Notes: generated by a model not told the origin, from the sequence alone. A stretch of 64,000 nucleotides of DNA from Acidobacteriota bacterium (GCA_013289715.1 JABCZJ010000010.1:1-64000), one strand, 5' to 3'. Shown: positions 1-9,240, numbered from the stretch's first letter. Made by a program: numbers and translations.

Positions 1-419
1 TCCAGCAGAATCCGGATTTTCTCACGGCGCATTACAAACTATGGTGGGCCTATTCGGTGACGCGGGACACGCCGCACGCGATGCAAGAGCTGATGGCCGT
101 CGCGCGCCTCCAGTTCAAAACGGACGACGCCAACAAAATCGCGACCGCATACGAAAAACACGGATACCCTGCCGCGCTCGGAGCCGCGACCGAGGCGACC
201 CACGAGTATCCTCCGTATTTGCTGATTGATGACGCGCGGCGTTTGAGCTTCGCCGGCGACCAGAAGGCGAGTCTCCAGCAACTGCAGCACGCCCTCGCTT
301 CCCGCGAGGGTTGGGTAATCTTTGTCGAAAGCGATCCGGCGTTTGACGCTCTTCGGTCCGATCCCGAATATGCGTCGCTGGTGCGCGAACTGCACGCCAG
401 CTCCCAGTCGTCTCGCTGA
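1..419 (+). CDS. C-terminal part of a TPR-type protein (partial)
   Basis: The frame is open from the window edge (codons begin at base 3) and stops at 419, so only the last ~138 residues of a longer protein are seen. The text is helical and TPR-like, and ends with a segment reading FVESDPAFDALRSDPEY, a closing motif I associate with TPR tails of acidobacterial winged-helix or kinase signalling proteins. No catalytic domain lies inside the window, so the N-terminal function cannot be stated. An internal ATG at 57 exists but is preceded by equally coding-like sequence, so it is not taken as the start. Confidence 0.7.
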   Translation, partial: QQNPDFLTAHYKLWWAYSVTRDTPHAMQELMAVARLQFKTDDANKIATAYEKHGYPAALGAATEATHEYPPYLLIDDARRLSFAGDQKASLQQLQHALASREGWVIFVESDPAFDALRSDPEYASLVRELHASSQSSR

Positions 420-1181
420 GAAGTTTCAGGACGACGTTTCACGTACGGACGAGCGGCAACTTTTTTATGGCTTGGTCTTTGTTCCCTGCGGCTGGCTTCA
501 TGAGGAGTGCTCGTTCTTGAAAATCAGGGCCATTCGCGGCATTTCTCGCTCAAATCGCTAAGCGCGGCCAGGCGTGTTCAGTTCATCACCAAGAAGTGGC
601 GACCTAGAAGCTCTGGAACTCTCGGCAGAACTTCATGACTCCTCACGAGAGCAGAGCAGCCGTGGCTCGCGGCCTGAGCGAGGCGTGCGGCGTCTCCGAA
701 TGCGAAGACATCGGAGACCTGACTGAGCGACCTGGCTCGAACCGGGCCTTTCGCATCGTGGTGCGATGCTCTCCACACCGGTTGCGGATCAACACGCGTT
801 CCGGCGATATGACACGCCATTTCACAGGCATGCAGGCTGCCGCCGACGCAGGCTTGGCGCCGCGTGTCCGGTAAGAGCAACTGCTCACGACTCGGATTAT
901 GGCTTCCAAGATTTGGTTCGGCCGTCACGAACACCGTGTCAATCGTCTCGAGGGGTTTGAAATCGCGACACTCTAGGACCCACCTCTCAGCATAGAAAAC
1001 GCGGCGCGGGTCTTGTCGGACTGGGCGTTTCCGGCAACGTCACGGACCAATGTTCAGGTCCCGCTCGCCCGTCAAGTCCCGGATATCGTGGTCATGGGCC
1101 AGTAGGTGCTGCTGTTCCGCGATCCCTGTTTGTTGCTCGTTCCCTATATGCTCGCGCCCGCGCGCAAATTGCGTCGGCTCG
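420..1181. other. Gene-poor stretch with one decayed gene
   Basis: Apart from the phosphotransferase fragment at 635-960, this interval has only short competing frames without convincing protein character. It separates a plus-strand gene end from a minus-strand gene end, so it is a convergent gap; I see no clear terminator. Confidence 0.5.
635..960 (+). pseudogene. Decayed phosphotransferase (APH/choline kinase-like) N-terminal fragment
   Basis: From an ATG at 635 about 80 codons read like the N-lobe of an aminoglycoside phosphotransferase/choline kinase-type protein: a region resembling the nucleotide-binding strands (SNRAFRIVVRCSPHRLRINT) is followed by DMTRHFTGMQAAADAGLAPRV, the helix and 'aGLAPrv' turn typical of that fold. 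The frame then hits a stop at about 872-874, roughly where a beta strand should follow, and nothing resembling the catalytic C-lobe (HGDlxxxN, DxE) is found downstream. I read it as a truncated remnant. The identification rests on remembered family pattern only. Confidence 0.4.
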
Positions 1182-1616
1182 TCAACCTTTGCAGCGAAGC
1201 GCGTTTCGTGACTCAGATCGAATGACGGGCGAACCTTCGCAATCGCTCGCGAAGCGACCAATCGCTACGCCGATCCCCGAAGTACGTTTGCCGTCAATGC
1301 TGGCATTTACGTGCACTACGCGTGCGCTGCACCGGACTTTCTCCGGGCCGCGTCCGGTCAGTTCGCCAGGGAGTCGGAAGGACATTTCGAGTTCCTCACC
1401 GAAGGCGATACGCTCGTTCGACATGAAGTAGATTCCCAGCTCGGAGATATTAATCGTTTCACCGTACCGCAGATCGGGAGCCATCGTCGCCGCTATTTGC
1501 TCGCCACGCGCGTGTGCTCGCTCCTCCGGCGCGGGCGCAAACACCTCGGTCCGCACGCGAACTTGAACCGGCATTGTGTAAGCCTTCCGGGGGGCCATGC
1601 GACGATCCTTGGACAT
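1182..1616 (-). CDS. Small PilZ-domain protein
   Basis: A 144-residue single-domain protein. It opens with an arginine-rich stretch (RRMAPRKAYTMPVQVRV), which matches the RxxxR c-di-GMP-binding side of PilZ, followed by NISELGIYF, the (D/N)xSxxG motif, and a beta-rich remainder. PilZ proteins are cytoplasmic c-di-GMP receptors that act on motility, pili or exopolysaccharide; the neighbouring pilus locus fits. The start is supported by a strong GAGGAGGAG ribosome site six bases upstream. A ~30-residue insert between the two motifs makes it slightly longer than a minimal PilZ domain. The target is unknown. Confidence 0.8.
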   Translation of the reverse strand: MSKDRRMAPRKAYTMPVQVRVRTEVFAPAPEERAHARGEQIAATMAPDLRYGETINISELGIYFMSNERIAFGEELEMSFRLPGELTGRGPEKVRCSARVVHVNASIDGKRTSGIGVAIGRFASDCEGSPVIRSESRNALRCKG

Positions 1617-1846
1617 GAGCTCCTCCTCTCCGCGCGCAATTCTCTGTTTATTCCCGAATGTAAAGCTAGCTTTTGCACATCCTGCACCGCTCTCGCACTC
1701 GGCACTACGAACTTACAAGACGAGCGACAAGCGTGAGGTCTCCGCACAGATCCGCGGGCGGCAATCATTTAAGCCGAAACGCTCCTCGCGCTCGCGCGGC
1801 AGACGCCAGCGTTCCCTGCAGCAGGATCCGTTGAGCCCACAAGACG

Positions 1847-1996
1847 TCACGCCTTGACAAACTTTTCCAGCAGATACACCAGCAGCCCCATCGCGCAGCA
1901 AAATAGCACCAGCTGGTATCCATCGTGAAGGTGCACGATTGCCCAAGATGAAAGAAGCACGAAGCCGACGCCCAGCCATACGGTGCGATGATTCAT
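1847..1996 (-). CDS. 49-residue single-pass membrane protein
   Basis: ATG at 1994-1996 and TGA at 1847-1849 give 49 residues, MNHRTVWLGV... to ...LLEKFVKA. It has two hydrophobic stretches (about 7-21 and 28-43) separated by HLHDGYQ, so it may cross the membrane once or form a hairpin. It is too short for routine ORF calling but has an uninterrupted frame and consistent hydrophobic character. No family is recognised. It lies between the PilZ gene and the sensor kinase on the same strand. Confidence 0.55.
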   Translation of the reverse strand: MNHRTVWLGVGFVLLSSWAIVHLHDGYQLVLFCCAMGLLVYLLEKFVKA

Positions 1997-2128
1997 GAAT
2001 CACCTCTGCCTGCCGCGTGCCAGACCTGCCACGGCTCGGCGTGAAATGAATCGTCCTGCCGGCGCTCTCGAACAGCGCCATCCAAGTCTATGGACACTGC
2101 CCCTTGTACCTTTCCATTGGCCCCGGCT

Positions 2129-4225
2129 CTAGAGTTGTGCTGCGCTGGCATGTCGGCCGAGCGGCGCGCGCCCCAGCACCTGATGCACTTTGGCCGTCAG
2201 TTCCTCCGGGCTGAATGGTTTTTCGATGAACTCCGTTCCCGGATTCAGCACCCCGATATTGATTGCGGCATCCTCGGTATAGGCCGACATATATAGGATC
2301 TTGAAATCGGAGCGCAACTCGCTCAACCGTTCCACCAGTTCGCGTCCCTTCATGCCGGGCAGCAGCACATCGGTAATCACTAAATCGATTCGATCTTGAC
2401 GATTCTCCATGATCTGAATGGCTTCGGTCGCTTCGCGGGCCTCGATGATCGTATATCCCTTTACTTTCAAAAATTCCCTGGCGATGCGACGCACCGCATC
2501 GTTGTCTTCAACCACGAGAATTGTTTCGGCGCCGTGCGAATGATGCGGCGTGATGGGCAGCGCCTCGACGGCGTCAATCGCTGCTTCCACGCGCGGCAGA
2601 TAAATCCGGAACGTCGTACCCTCACCAACCGTGCTGGAAACGCGGACGAATCCTCCGCTCTGCCGCAACGTTCCGTAGACTGTGGCAAGTCCTAGCCCGG
2701 TTCCTTTGTCTGTCTCCTTGGTGGTAAAAAAAGGTTCGAAGACATGTGAGAGAGTCTCTTGGGTCATGCCGTGTCCTGTGTCAGACACAAGCAACAGCAC
2801 GTGCGGGCCGGCTTGAGCACCCTCGTCGCGGATTATCAGCGCTTCATCCAAATCAGCGTTCATGGTCTGGATCTTCAACCTACCGCCTTGGGGCATAGCG
2901 TCTCGCGCGTTAAATGCGAGATTCATGATCGCTTGCTCCATCTGCGCCGCATCTGCCTTGACGTGCCCCAAGTCGGGCGCCAAGTCCAGGATCAATTCGA
3001 TGTCATCGCCCATGACGGGAGGTAACAACTCATTCACTTGGGCCACCAGCGCGTTGAGATCCAGCACCCGCAGTTGCAGCACCTGCTTGCGGCTGAAGGC
3101 GAGCAGCCGTCTGGTCAACGCGGCAGCTTTGTCCGCGGACTTCAGAATGCCGTCCAGTTCGCGGCGCAATGCGCCGTCGCAACCGACTCTGGCGAGCGAA
3201 AGTGCTGCATGGCCGCGGATAACCGTCAGCAGATTATTGAAGTCGTGAGATATGCCGCCAGCCAGGCGGCCCACCGCCTCCATCTTTTGCGCCTGGACTA
3301 ACGCCGCCTCCGCATGCTCGCGTCCGGCAATTTCTGATTTGAGTTCCTGATTCGCGGCGAGCGCTTCCCTGGCGCGCAGCGTCGCCGTTTCGGCCGCGTA
3401 CACCGTGAAACCCAGTAGAGCGGACAACAGGATCCCGCCCACGAAGGCTACTTTGGGAAGCGTTGACAGTGCGTAGGTGATCGTGCCTGGTTTCGGCCAA
3501 ACTTGCGCGCGCCAGGTGAGATCTCGAAATTGTATGTCAACGGTGCTGGCCCAATGCGCATTGCGCGGCGCGAGATTGGTCCCTTCTCCATAGATCTGCT
3601 CGCTTCCATCGTACAAAGTCACCCAGTAACCTTGCGCCACATCGCGCAGGATCGAGGAAATCAGCTCTCGATATCGGAATACCCCGACCATGAAACCGCT
3701 AAGTTTCCCGGACGCGTACACCGGCACGCACGCGAGCAGAGCTCTGCCGCCTTGCTCTGGATTCACCGGGCGCGTGATCATCACGTCCGCGTACTCGCTC
3801 CCCGCCTGACAGGCGACCTGCTGCACGGCATCGACGCTTCGGTTCAAGCCCTGTTCGTCTTCGTTTCCATTGCTGCGCGCCTCCCAGCGCACATGAAACG
3901 TGGGATCCACCCAGTCGACCGCCTGATAGTCAGGGTAGCCGCTCATCATCAGTTGGGCCGCAGATTTCTTCTCGCGGTCGCTGCCGAACGTGGTCCACTG
4001 CGCGGCGAGCCCCTGCAACGGCATGATTCGCTCGCGCAGTTCTGCTTGCACTTTGGACTTCACAAAGGACGCCTGCTCGTCGGTAACAGCGTGTATCTCA
4101 GCGCGCCGATGGCCCAGCAGAAGTTGCCAGAACGTCAGTACAGCCACCAGCGAGGTTAGAAAGAAAATGCTGGGCAACAACAACCGGTCGATGATTTTCC
4201 ACGGCACAACGCTCTTGGACGGCAT
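2129..4225 (-). CDS. Hybrid sensor histidine kinase with CHASE-like sensor and receiver
   Basis: 698 residues. Two membrane segments (about 15-37 and 257-278) bracket a ~220-residue periplasmic domain with CHASE-like character (pyrDYQAVDWVDP). The cytoplasmic part holds a HisKA box with His327 (GGISHDFNN), an HATPase domain with N box (NLAFNARDAMP), G1 (DTGHGM) and G2 (GTGLGLA) near 436-513, and a C-terminal receiver with phosphoacceptor Asp619 (DLVITDVLLPG) and Lys near 673. Such kinases pass a periplasmic signal through autophosphorylation to their own receiver; no separate response regulator is adjacent. The start lacks a clear ribosome site; the ATG at 4225 is chosen because it gives a complete first membrane segment. 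Confidence 0.9.
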   Translation of the reverse strand: MPSKSVVPWKIIDRLLLPSIFFLTSLVAVLTFWQLLLGHRRAEIHAVTDEQASFVKSKVQAELRERIMPLQGLAAQWTTFGSDREKKSAAQLMMSGYPDYQAVDWVDPTFHVRWEARSNGNEDEQGLNRSVDAVQQVACQAGSEYADVMITRPVNPEQGGRALLACVPVYASGKLSGFMVGVFRYRELISSILRDVAQGYWVTLYDGSEQIYGEGTNLAPRNAHWASTVDIQFRDLTWRAQVWPKPGTITYALSTLPKVAFVGGILLSALLGFTVYAAETATLRAREALAANQELKSEIAGREHAEAALVQAQKMEAVGRLAGGISHDFNNLLTVIRGHAALSLARVGCDGALRRELDGILKSADKAAALTRRLLAFSRKQVLQLRVLDLNALVAQVNELLPPVMGDDIELILDLAPDLGHVKADAAQMEQAIMNLAFNARDAMPQGGRLKIQTMNADLDEALIIRDEGAQAGPHVLLLVSDTGHGMTQETLSHVFEPFFTTKETDKGTGLGLATVYGTLRQSGGFVRVSSTVGEGTTFRIYLPRVEAAIDAVEALPITPHHSHGAETILVVEDNDAVRRIAREFLKVKGYTIIEAREATEAIQIMENRQDRIDLVITDVLLPGMKGRELVERLSELRSDFKILYMSAYTEDAAINIGVLNPGTEFIEKPFSPEELTAKVHQVLGRAPLGRHASAAQL

Positions 4226-4642
4226 AGGCTGTAGGCTACCCCCGCCCCATCACGACGTCGTGATCAGGTTGAATTGGGATACGGCAAAGATGGGCGTTCA
4301 GGCGCACGCAGTCCTCCTGTAGGGTCGGAGATTGCATTGCATCTGGATGTCCTTCCGGACGCCGAACGTAAATTACTGAGTTGCCGCACCTTAGGGAGAT
4401 AGCGGATGGTAAACGCCGAAAACAGTCTACAAATGAGGACGGCCGCACGCTTACCCAGTACATGGATGTGTCCACGCTGAAAATTGTGGCTTGAGGCAGG
4501 CTCGCGACGACTAACTTTGCGGCTGCAACAGCCGGGGCGAAATCGCTAAACCTGCAGGCGGGTCTGGCAGTTTGAGGTTAGTGCTGGTGGGCGTTAAGCG
4601 AAATGCTATGCGCACTGGTTCGGGCGACAGGGACGGCCAATC
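4226..4642. other. Intergenic gap between pilin and sensor kinase
   Basis: About 417 bases with no convincing coding frame on either strand. It holds one compact dyad at 4520-4534 (CGGCTG, three-base loop, CAGCCG), listed separately. The upstream region of the sensor kinase lies at its lower-coordinate end. Confidence 0.5.
4520..4534. other. Short perfect hairpin
   Basis: CGGCTG-CAA-CAGCCG forms a six-base-pair stem with a three-base loop about 110 bases beyond the stop of the Gly/Ser-tailed pilin. No T-run follows on either strand, so an intrinsic terminator is doubtful; it may be an mRNA 3' end structure or chance. Confidence 0.3.
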
Positions 4643-4999
4643 CTACTTGACGGGCGTTGGACTGGTCGGGATGGTTCCCCCCGAACCGCCACTCCCGCCG
4701 CCGCTGCCGCCGCCGCTTCCTCCGCCCTGACCGCCGCCGCCTTGGCCGCTGCCCCCAGTCTCGCCGCCGCCTTGGCCCGAACCGCCCGGTTGACTGCCGC
4801 CACCGCTCGAACTGCCGCCGGCGCGCGAGGCGCTAGAGGAAATGCTATTCGCGGCGTCGCTGATGAGTTTTCCGTTGGATGTTCCGAAGGAGAACAGAGC
4901 CACGAGCACTACCAGGGCGAGCATGGCGACCAGGAGCGCATACTCGGTAACGTCGTCGCCGGACTCCTTGCGCCAAAGACCCTTTAGTATCGTCATCAT
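4643..4999 (-). CDS. Flp-type pilin with long Gly/Ser-rich tail
   Basis: 118 residues. The N-terminus has the Flp prepilin hallmarks: a basic leader ending in Gly, then DDVTEYALLVAMLALVVL, i.e. Glu at +5 and Tyr at +6 of the predicted mature pilin before the hydrophobic helix. After about residue 55 the protein becomes a low-complexity tail of Gly, Ser and Gln (runs such as GGGGQGGGSGGGSGG), ending in TIPTSPTPVK. Ordinary Flp pilins stop at 50-70 residues. The gene is separated from the main pilin pair and lies downstream of the tad secretion genes on the same strand, so it could be a minor or specialised pilin processed by the same prepilin peptidase. Confidence 0.8.
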   Translation of the reverse strand: MMTILKGLWRKESGDDVTEYALLVAMLALVVLVALFSFGTSNGKLISDAANSISSSASRAGGSSSGGGSQPGGSGQGGGETGGSGQGGGGQGGGSGGGSGGGSGGSGGTIPTSPTPVK

Positions 5000-5168
5000 G
5001 GCAGGACCTTCAATTGCGAGCTGAGGCTATGTCTTTCCTACGTCAAAGACCTTACTAGGTTTTATACTGCTTTTTCGCTGAAAGCGCAACGCGGCGCCGC
5101 CAGAAATCGCTGTGTTCCGCGCCACCCTCTCTCGGGCCATAGTAAGCTACCGAAAATCGCGCTGCAAT

Positions 5169-5369
5169 CTAAGGCTTGCTGTGCCGGCGTGCGTGATGAT
5201 TGCTGTGCCCATGCTTGTGCGACGCATCCTTGTAATGCGGGTTGGATTTTTCCGGGTGCCGGCTATGAAACCATTTGTGCGGGCTGTTTGCTCTAGACGG
5301 CTGGCCCGCTGCCGGCTGGCATAGTGCCAGCATCAAGAACGCCGTTGCCACCAGACCAGAGAGTTTCAT
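5169..5369 (-). CDS. Small secreted His-rich protein
   Basis: Starting at the ATG at 5367-5369 the frame encodes 66 residues with a clear signal peptide (MKLSGLVATAFLMLALCQPAAG, predicted cleavage after AAG/Q) and a short mature part rich in His, Lys, Ser and Asn (HKWFHSRHPE..., HKHGHSNHHARRHSKP). The longer upstream frame is not used because it covers the next gene. The His density suggests metal binding or surface charge, but no family is recognised. It is the next gene after the DUF192 protein, with a 17-base gap. Confidence 0.55.
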   Translation of the reverse strand: MKLSGLVATAFLMLALCQPAAGQPSRANSPHKWFHSRHPEKSNPHYKDASHKHGHSNHHARRHSKP

Positions 5370-5386
5370 GATTTTTCCCTGCCTCG

Positions 5387-5809
5387 CTATTTGTTCAGTC
5401 GCGCGATCTCCATCCGGTCGCCTACTTGCGTTCCGGTTCGGAATACCGTATGTGCCGGGAGCTCGAGCACGCTTGTCGCCTTCAGCGATACGGCCGAGAT
5501 TCGAAACGGCCGCAAGTGTTCCTCCACGTGAACGACTTCCTTTTCCTTGCTCAGGAAAATCAGGTCGATCGGGAACATCATCCCAATGGTGTGAACCCCG
5601 CGCGAGGGAACGATCCAAAGCCCCCGTCCGAGCTGCGCCCAGCGCTTCGTCTTGCCCAACAGCCCGACCAGGCGGCGAAGATAGCTGTCTGCGACGGTGG
5701 CCTCGGTGGCCACAAACGTCTCTCTGGTCTTGTTGTAAATGTACACGTGGCCATTTTGGCCGTTGTCAGTCGTAGCTCTACCGTTGCCGCCCGCACGCGC
5801 GTTGTTCAT
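5387..5809 (-). CDS. DUF192 family protein
   Basis: 140 residues from the ATG at 5807-5809, chosen because GGAG sits about eight bases upstream; an ATG at 5845 would add 12 residues. The body matches the DUF192 (PF02643) pattern: ADSYLRRLVGLLGKT near the start of the domain, GLWIVPSRGVHTIGMMFPID with the conserved 'HT.gM.fpID' core, then VLELPAHTV. The biochemical role of DUF192 is unknown; members are often exported or sit beside pilus and secretion genes. Here it follows tadC closely and is probably co-transcribed with the tad genes. Confidence 0.8.
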   Translation of the reverse strand: MNNARAGGNGRATTDNGQNGHVYIYNKTRETFVATEATVADSYLRRLVGLLGKTKRWAQLGRGLWIVPSRGVHTIGMMFPIDLIFLSKEKEVVHVEEHLRPFRISAVSLKATSVLELPAHTVFRTGTQVGDRMEIARLNK

Positions 5810-5845
5810 GGATGAATCTCCGGGGTCCGTTCGATCTGCTGCCAC

Positions 5846-5944
5846 CTACTCCACGATCTTCCGTTTACGGCGCCAAATGATCACGAAGAGCACTACCACT
5901 GCCAAAGCTCCTGCCACCAATCGAATCAGTGTCACGTTGTCCAT
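5846..5944 (-). CDS. 32-residue membrane peptide
   Basis: ATG at 5942-5944, TAG at 5846-5848, giving MDNVTLIRLVAG followed by a single hydrophobic helix and a very basic end (WRRKRKIVE). An excellent ribosome site (AAGGAGC) lies at the correct distance, which is the main support for a real gene. It is located between tadC and the DUF192 gene in the tad operon; its stop directly abuts the alternative start of DUF192. The N-out/C-in orientation is inferred from the basic C-terminus. Function unknown. Confidence 0.6.
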   Translation of the reverse strand: MDNVTLIRLVAGALAVVVLFVIIWRRKRKIVE

Positions 5945-6007
5945 CTTCTTGCTCCTTTTATTTGAGATATTCGATCCCACGAACTTCGCAGGATCATTCG
6001 ACCGCAA

Positions 6008-6934
6008 TCACCGGTTGAGCGTCGGCAAGAACTGCCTCAGCAACGTGATCACGGCGGGCCCCAGAATCACTACCATCAAAGCCGGAAAAATAAACAGCAC
6101 CAGCGCCGGCACCATTTTCACTGACGTCTTGGCGCTCATTTCTTCGGCGCGTTGACGCCGCTTGATCCGCAAGTCGTCGGAATGAACTCGCAGTGATTGA
6201 GCAATGCTCGTTCCAAACCTTTCGGTCTGGATCAGCATTGCCACCAGCGCCTTGATGTCTTCCACACCCGTGCGCCGGCCAAGTTCCCGCATCGCGTCCA
6301 GCCTGGTCTTTCCGACGCGCATCTCCATATTCACCAGCTGCAATTCCTCGCTCAGTTCCGGGTGAGTGATGCGCAGTTCCTGCGCTACGCGGAGCAGAGC
6401 CTGATCCAGTCCCAGCCCGGCCTCGACGCAAATCACCATCATGTCCAAAGCGTCCGGCAATGCCAGCTGCAAGCGATGCTGACGCGCTTGCACCCTCCAC
6501 ATCAGCCACAGATCCGGAAGCAGATAGCCCGCCATCGCGCACAACAAGGGAACGATCACCACCTGCACGCGGTAAATCCCGGTAGCAAATGCCAGCGCCA
6601 CAAGAATGATCGGCATCAGGATTTTCAGCCCCCGCATTGCAGACATAGCGCTCGCAGTTCGGTAACCTGCTCGTACCATGGGGAGCTGATCCTTCGAACT
6701 TACCGCCGCGGTGCCGGAGGTGACGAATCCCCCGACGGCGGCAAGCGTGTCGCGCACTCGCTCCTTCTGTTTGTCGGAAAAGCTCGTATCACGCACCTTC
6801 TGCTGCCGCGGCGGCTGAATCAAGCGCGAAAGTCGCTCGGCGACCCCGATTTCGCCGGGGACCAGCGCGTAGAACAGCGCCGTCAGAACGGCAACGGTCG
6901 CTAGGAAAGTAATCGTCGTAACCAACCACAGCAT
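6008..6934 (-). CDS. tadC: Tad pilus inner-membrane platform protein TadC
   Basis: 308 residues with the type II secretion F-domain in the second half (QLALPDALDMMVICVEAGLGLDQALLRVAQ near 150-185, then the RFGTSIAQSLRVHSDDLR turn) and membrane helices near the N-terminus (about 1-25), 108-150 and at the C-terminus. TadC pairs with TadB to form the inner-membrane platform on which the TadA ATPase drives Flp pilus assembly. It follows tadB by 22 bases in the canonical order cpaF-tadB-tadC. Confidence 0.93.
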   Translation of the reverse strand: MLWLVTTITFLATVAVLTALFYALVPGEIGVAERLSRLIQPPRQQKVRDTSFSDKQKERVRDTLAAVGGFVTSGTAAVSSKDQLPMVRAGYRTASAMSAMRGLKILMPIILVALAFATGIYRVQVVIVPLLCAMAGYLLPDLWLMWRVQARQHRLQLALPDALDMMVICVEAGLGLDQALLRVAQELRITHPELSEELQLVNMEMRVGKTRLDAMRELGRRTGVEDIKALVAMLIQTERFGTSIAQSLRVHSDDLRIKRRQRAEEMSAKTSVKMVPALVLFIFPALMVVILGPAVITLLRQFLPTLNR

Positions 6935-6956
6935 GGACTTCTCTCCTTACAGCCGA

Positions 6957-7925
6957 TCAGACTTCAAAGTGAATAATTTTCCACAGCAGCAGCGACCCGA
7001 TCACCTGCATGGTCGCGGCGATCGCCAGAACCGTCGGGCCAGCCGGGTCTTCGAACAACACGCGCAGATAGGCCGGATTGATCAGCTCCAGTGCGACCAT
7101 CACCGCCAGGGGCAGAGAGATCAGAATGGCCGCCGTCAATCGTCCCTGCGCCGTGCGCGTTTTCACCTCGCGATAAATTCGGAAGCGGTCACGGATGACC
7201 CGCGAGAGCCCATCCAGAATTTCCGCCAGATTTCCGCCGGTCTCTTTTTGAATCAGCAGCGCCGTAACAAAGAAACGCACGTCCACCAGCGGCACGCGCT
7301 CCGTCATATTCAGCAAGGCATCGCGCAACGGGAGGCCAAAATTTTGTTCCTCGAACGCCGTCCGGAATTCCCCGGCCACAGGTTCGCCCGATTCCGTCGC
7401 GATCATTTCCAGCCCGGTCGTGAAAGCATGCCCCGCGCGAACCGCGCGGCCCAGCAAATCCAAAGCCTCCGGAAAATGCTCTTCGAATTCGCGCAAGCGC
7501 CGCCGCCTCTTGAGCGCAACTATCGAAAACGGCACGATTCCCGCAAATATCCCCACCAGCGAAGGGATCGGGAAGCGCGGGTAGTACAACCCCGCGATCA
7601 GATACGATGCGAGCGCAATGACCCCGCTCAGCAGCAGGATTTTCGCCGGCTTCGTCTTCATCCCTGCCTGCGCCACGAAATCCCGCAGGCGCAATGACCA
7701 GCCCCACGGCTGCATCCAGCGATGCAGCGTCGGCACGCTGCTGAGCATTTCGTCCCTGACCAGCTTCAGATTTATGGAGGCGTCGCCGCGTCGCTCGGCC
7801 ATGCGCACCGACTCCATGCGGCGCTTCACAACTTCCTGGTTGGCGTCAGTGCCCATGAACATCCATATCAGCACGATGACCGCGACGGCGGTCAAGAACG
7901 TCAAAACGGAAAGCAGCAGCGCCAT
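6957..7925 (-). CDS. tadB: Tad pilus inner-membrane platform protein TadB
   Basis: 322 residues. A first membrane helix (1-25) is followed by a cytoplasmic stretch, two more helices at about 90-130, the F-domain (FPEALDLLGRAVRAGHAFTTGLEMIA, ...LIQKETGGNLAEILDGLSRVIRDRF) and closing helices. The KETGGNLAEIL element is the classic GspF/TadB signature. It lies 10 bases downstream of cpaF and upstream of tadC. Together they anchor the ATPase and extrude pilin subunits. Confidence 0.94.
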   Translation of the reverse strand: MALLLSVLTFLTAVAVIVLIWMFMGTDANQEVVKRRMESVRMAERRGDASINLKLVRDEMLSSVPTLHRWMQPWGWSLRLRDFVAQAGMKTKPAKILLLSGVIALASYLIAGLYYPRFPIPSLVGIFAGIVPFSIVALKRRRRLREFEEHFPEALDLLGRAVRAGHAFTTGLEMIATESGEPVAGEFRTAFEEQNFGLPLRDALLNMTERVPLVDVRFFVTALLIQKETGGNLAEILDGLSRVIRDRFRIYREVKTRTAQGRLTAAILISLPLAVMVALELINPAYLRVLFEDPAGPTVLAIAATMQVIGSLLLWKIIHFEV

Positions 7926-7935
7926 CTTCGGCTCC

Positions 7936-9234
7936 CTAATGATTCCGCGGCATTTCGAACATGCCGATCGGCAACTGGATCCCGGTTACCAGCAGGCGTT
8001 CCGCGAACCGCGGACGAATCCCCGTGGGCAGGAATTCGCCGATCACCTCGCCGTTCTCTCGAATGCCACGTTTCCGAAATACAAAAATGTCTTGCATTGT
8101 GACAACGTCCCCTTCCATGCCCGTGATTTCAGAGATGCAGATAACTTTTCGGGTTCCATCGCTGAGGCGGCTCACCTGTACCACCAGGTCCACGGCGGAG
8201 GAGATCTGCCGCCGAATCGCCGAGTCAGGGATACTCAGATTTGCCATCGCCACCATGGTTTCCAGGCGGCTCAACGCATCCCGCGGTGAATTTGCGTGAA
8301 TGGTAGTAAGTGAGCCGTCGTGTCCGGTGTTCATCGCCTGCAACATATCCAGCGCTTCCTCGCCCCGGACCTCACCTACGATGATGCGATCGGGGCGCAT
8401 GCGCAGAGAATTGATCAGCAGTTGACGCTGGTGCACAGCTCCTTTCCCTTCAATATTGGCCGGACGGGTTTCCAGCCGGACAATGTGCTCTTGATTGAGC
8501 TGCAACTCAGCGGCGTCTTCGATCGTGACAATTCTTTCGCGACTGGAAATATTCGAAGACAGCACGTTCAGTAGCGTCGTCTTCCCGGCGCCCGTGCCCC
8601 CCGATACCAGGATATTCAGCCGCGCCTTGACGCACCCACGCAGCAAATCCAGCATGCTGGGCGTCAGCGTGTGATTGTTGACCATGTCGTTCGCCGTCAA
8701 TCGTTCGTGGCCAAATCTGCGAATGGACAGGCAGGGACCATCGACCGCCAGCGGCGGGATGATCGCGTTAACGCGCGATCCATCGGCCAACCGGGCGTCC
8801 ACCATCGGAGAAGATTCGTCAATCCGGCGGCCGATCGAGGAAACGATGCGGTCAATAATGCTCATCAAATGCGCATCGTCGCGAAACTGAATCGCAGTCT
8901 GTTCCAGCATTCCTTTTCTTTCGACGTACACCCGTTTGTAGGTATTGACGAGGATGTCGGAAACCGTGGGATCGGCCAGTAACGGCTCGAGCGGACCGAG
9001 TCCAAAGACCTCGTCCAGAACTTCCTGCGCCAGCCGTTCCCGTTCTTGCAAATTCATCGGTGTGGATTCACCGACGACCAGCGCCTCCAGGATGTGACTC
9101 ACTTCACGCCGAACTTCTTCGCGATTAATCTCCGTCAGGCGATCGAGATTCAATTTTTGAATCAGTTTTCGGTGGATGGCGATTTTTACCGCGCCGAAAT
9201 CCGTTCGTGTGATAGGCGGAGCAACAGGTGACAT
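7936..9234 (-). CDS. cpaF: Tad pilus assembly ATPase TadA/CpaF
   Basis: 432 residues, full length for the family. The Walker A motif [10 protein letters not shown] is at about 211-220, with downstream Asp box and Walker B ([22 protein letters not shown]) and the His box ([15 protein letters not shown]). These identify a GspE-superfamily hexameric ATPase of the CpaF/TadA group that powers Flp pilus extension in the cytoplasm. It is embedded in a complete tad gene set, seven bases downstream of cpaE. Confidence 0.96.
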   Translation of the reverse strand: MSPVAPPITRTDFGAVKIAIHRKLIQKLNLDRLTEINREEVRREVSHILEALVVGESTPMNLQERERLAQEVLDEVFGLGPLEPLLADPTVSDILVNTYKRVYVERKGMLEQTAIQFRDDAHLMSIIDRIVSSIGRRIDESSPMVDARLADGSRVNAIIPPLAVDGPCLSIRRFGHERLTANDMVNNHTLTPSMLDLLRGCVKARLNILVSGGTGAGKTTLLNVLSSNISSRERIVTIEDAAELQLNQEHIVRLETRPANIEGKGAVHQRQLLINSLRMRPDRIIVGEVRGEEALDMLQAMNTGHDGSLTTIHANSPRDALSRLETMVAMANLSIPDSAIRRQISSAVDLVVQVSRLSDGTRKVICISEITGMEGDVVTMQDIFVFRKRGIRENGEVIGEFLPTGIRPRFAERLLVTGIQLPIGMFEMPRNH

Positions 9235-9240
9235 CGTCTT

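Noticed and set aside
720..745. CTCGAACC-like stretch suggestive of a tRNA T-arm
   Set aside because: No acceptor or anticodon stem can be formed around it and it lies inside the phosphotransferase-like frame; no tRNA was recognised in the window.
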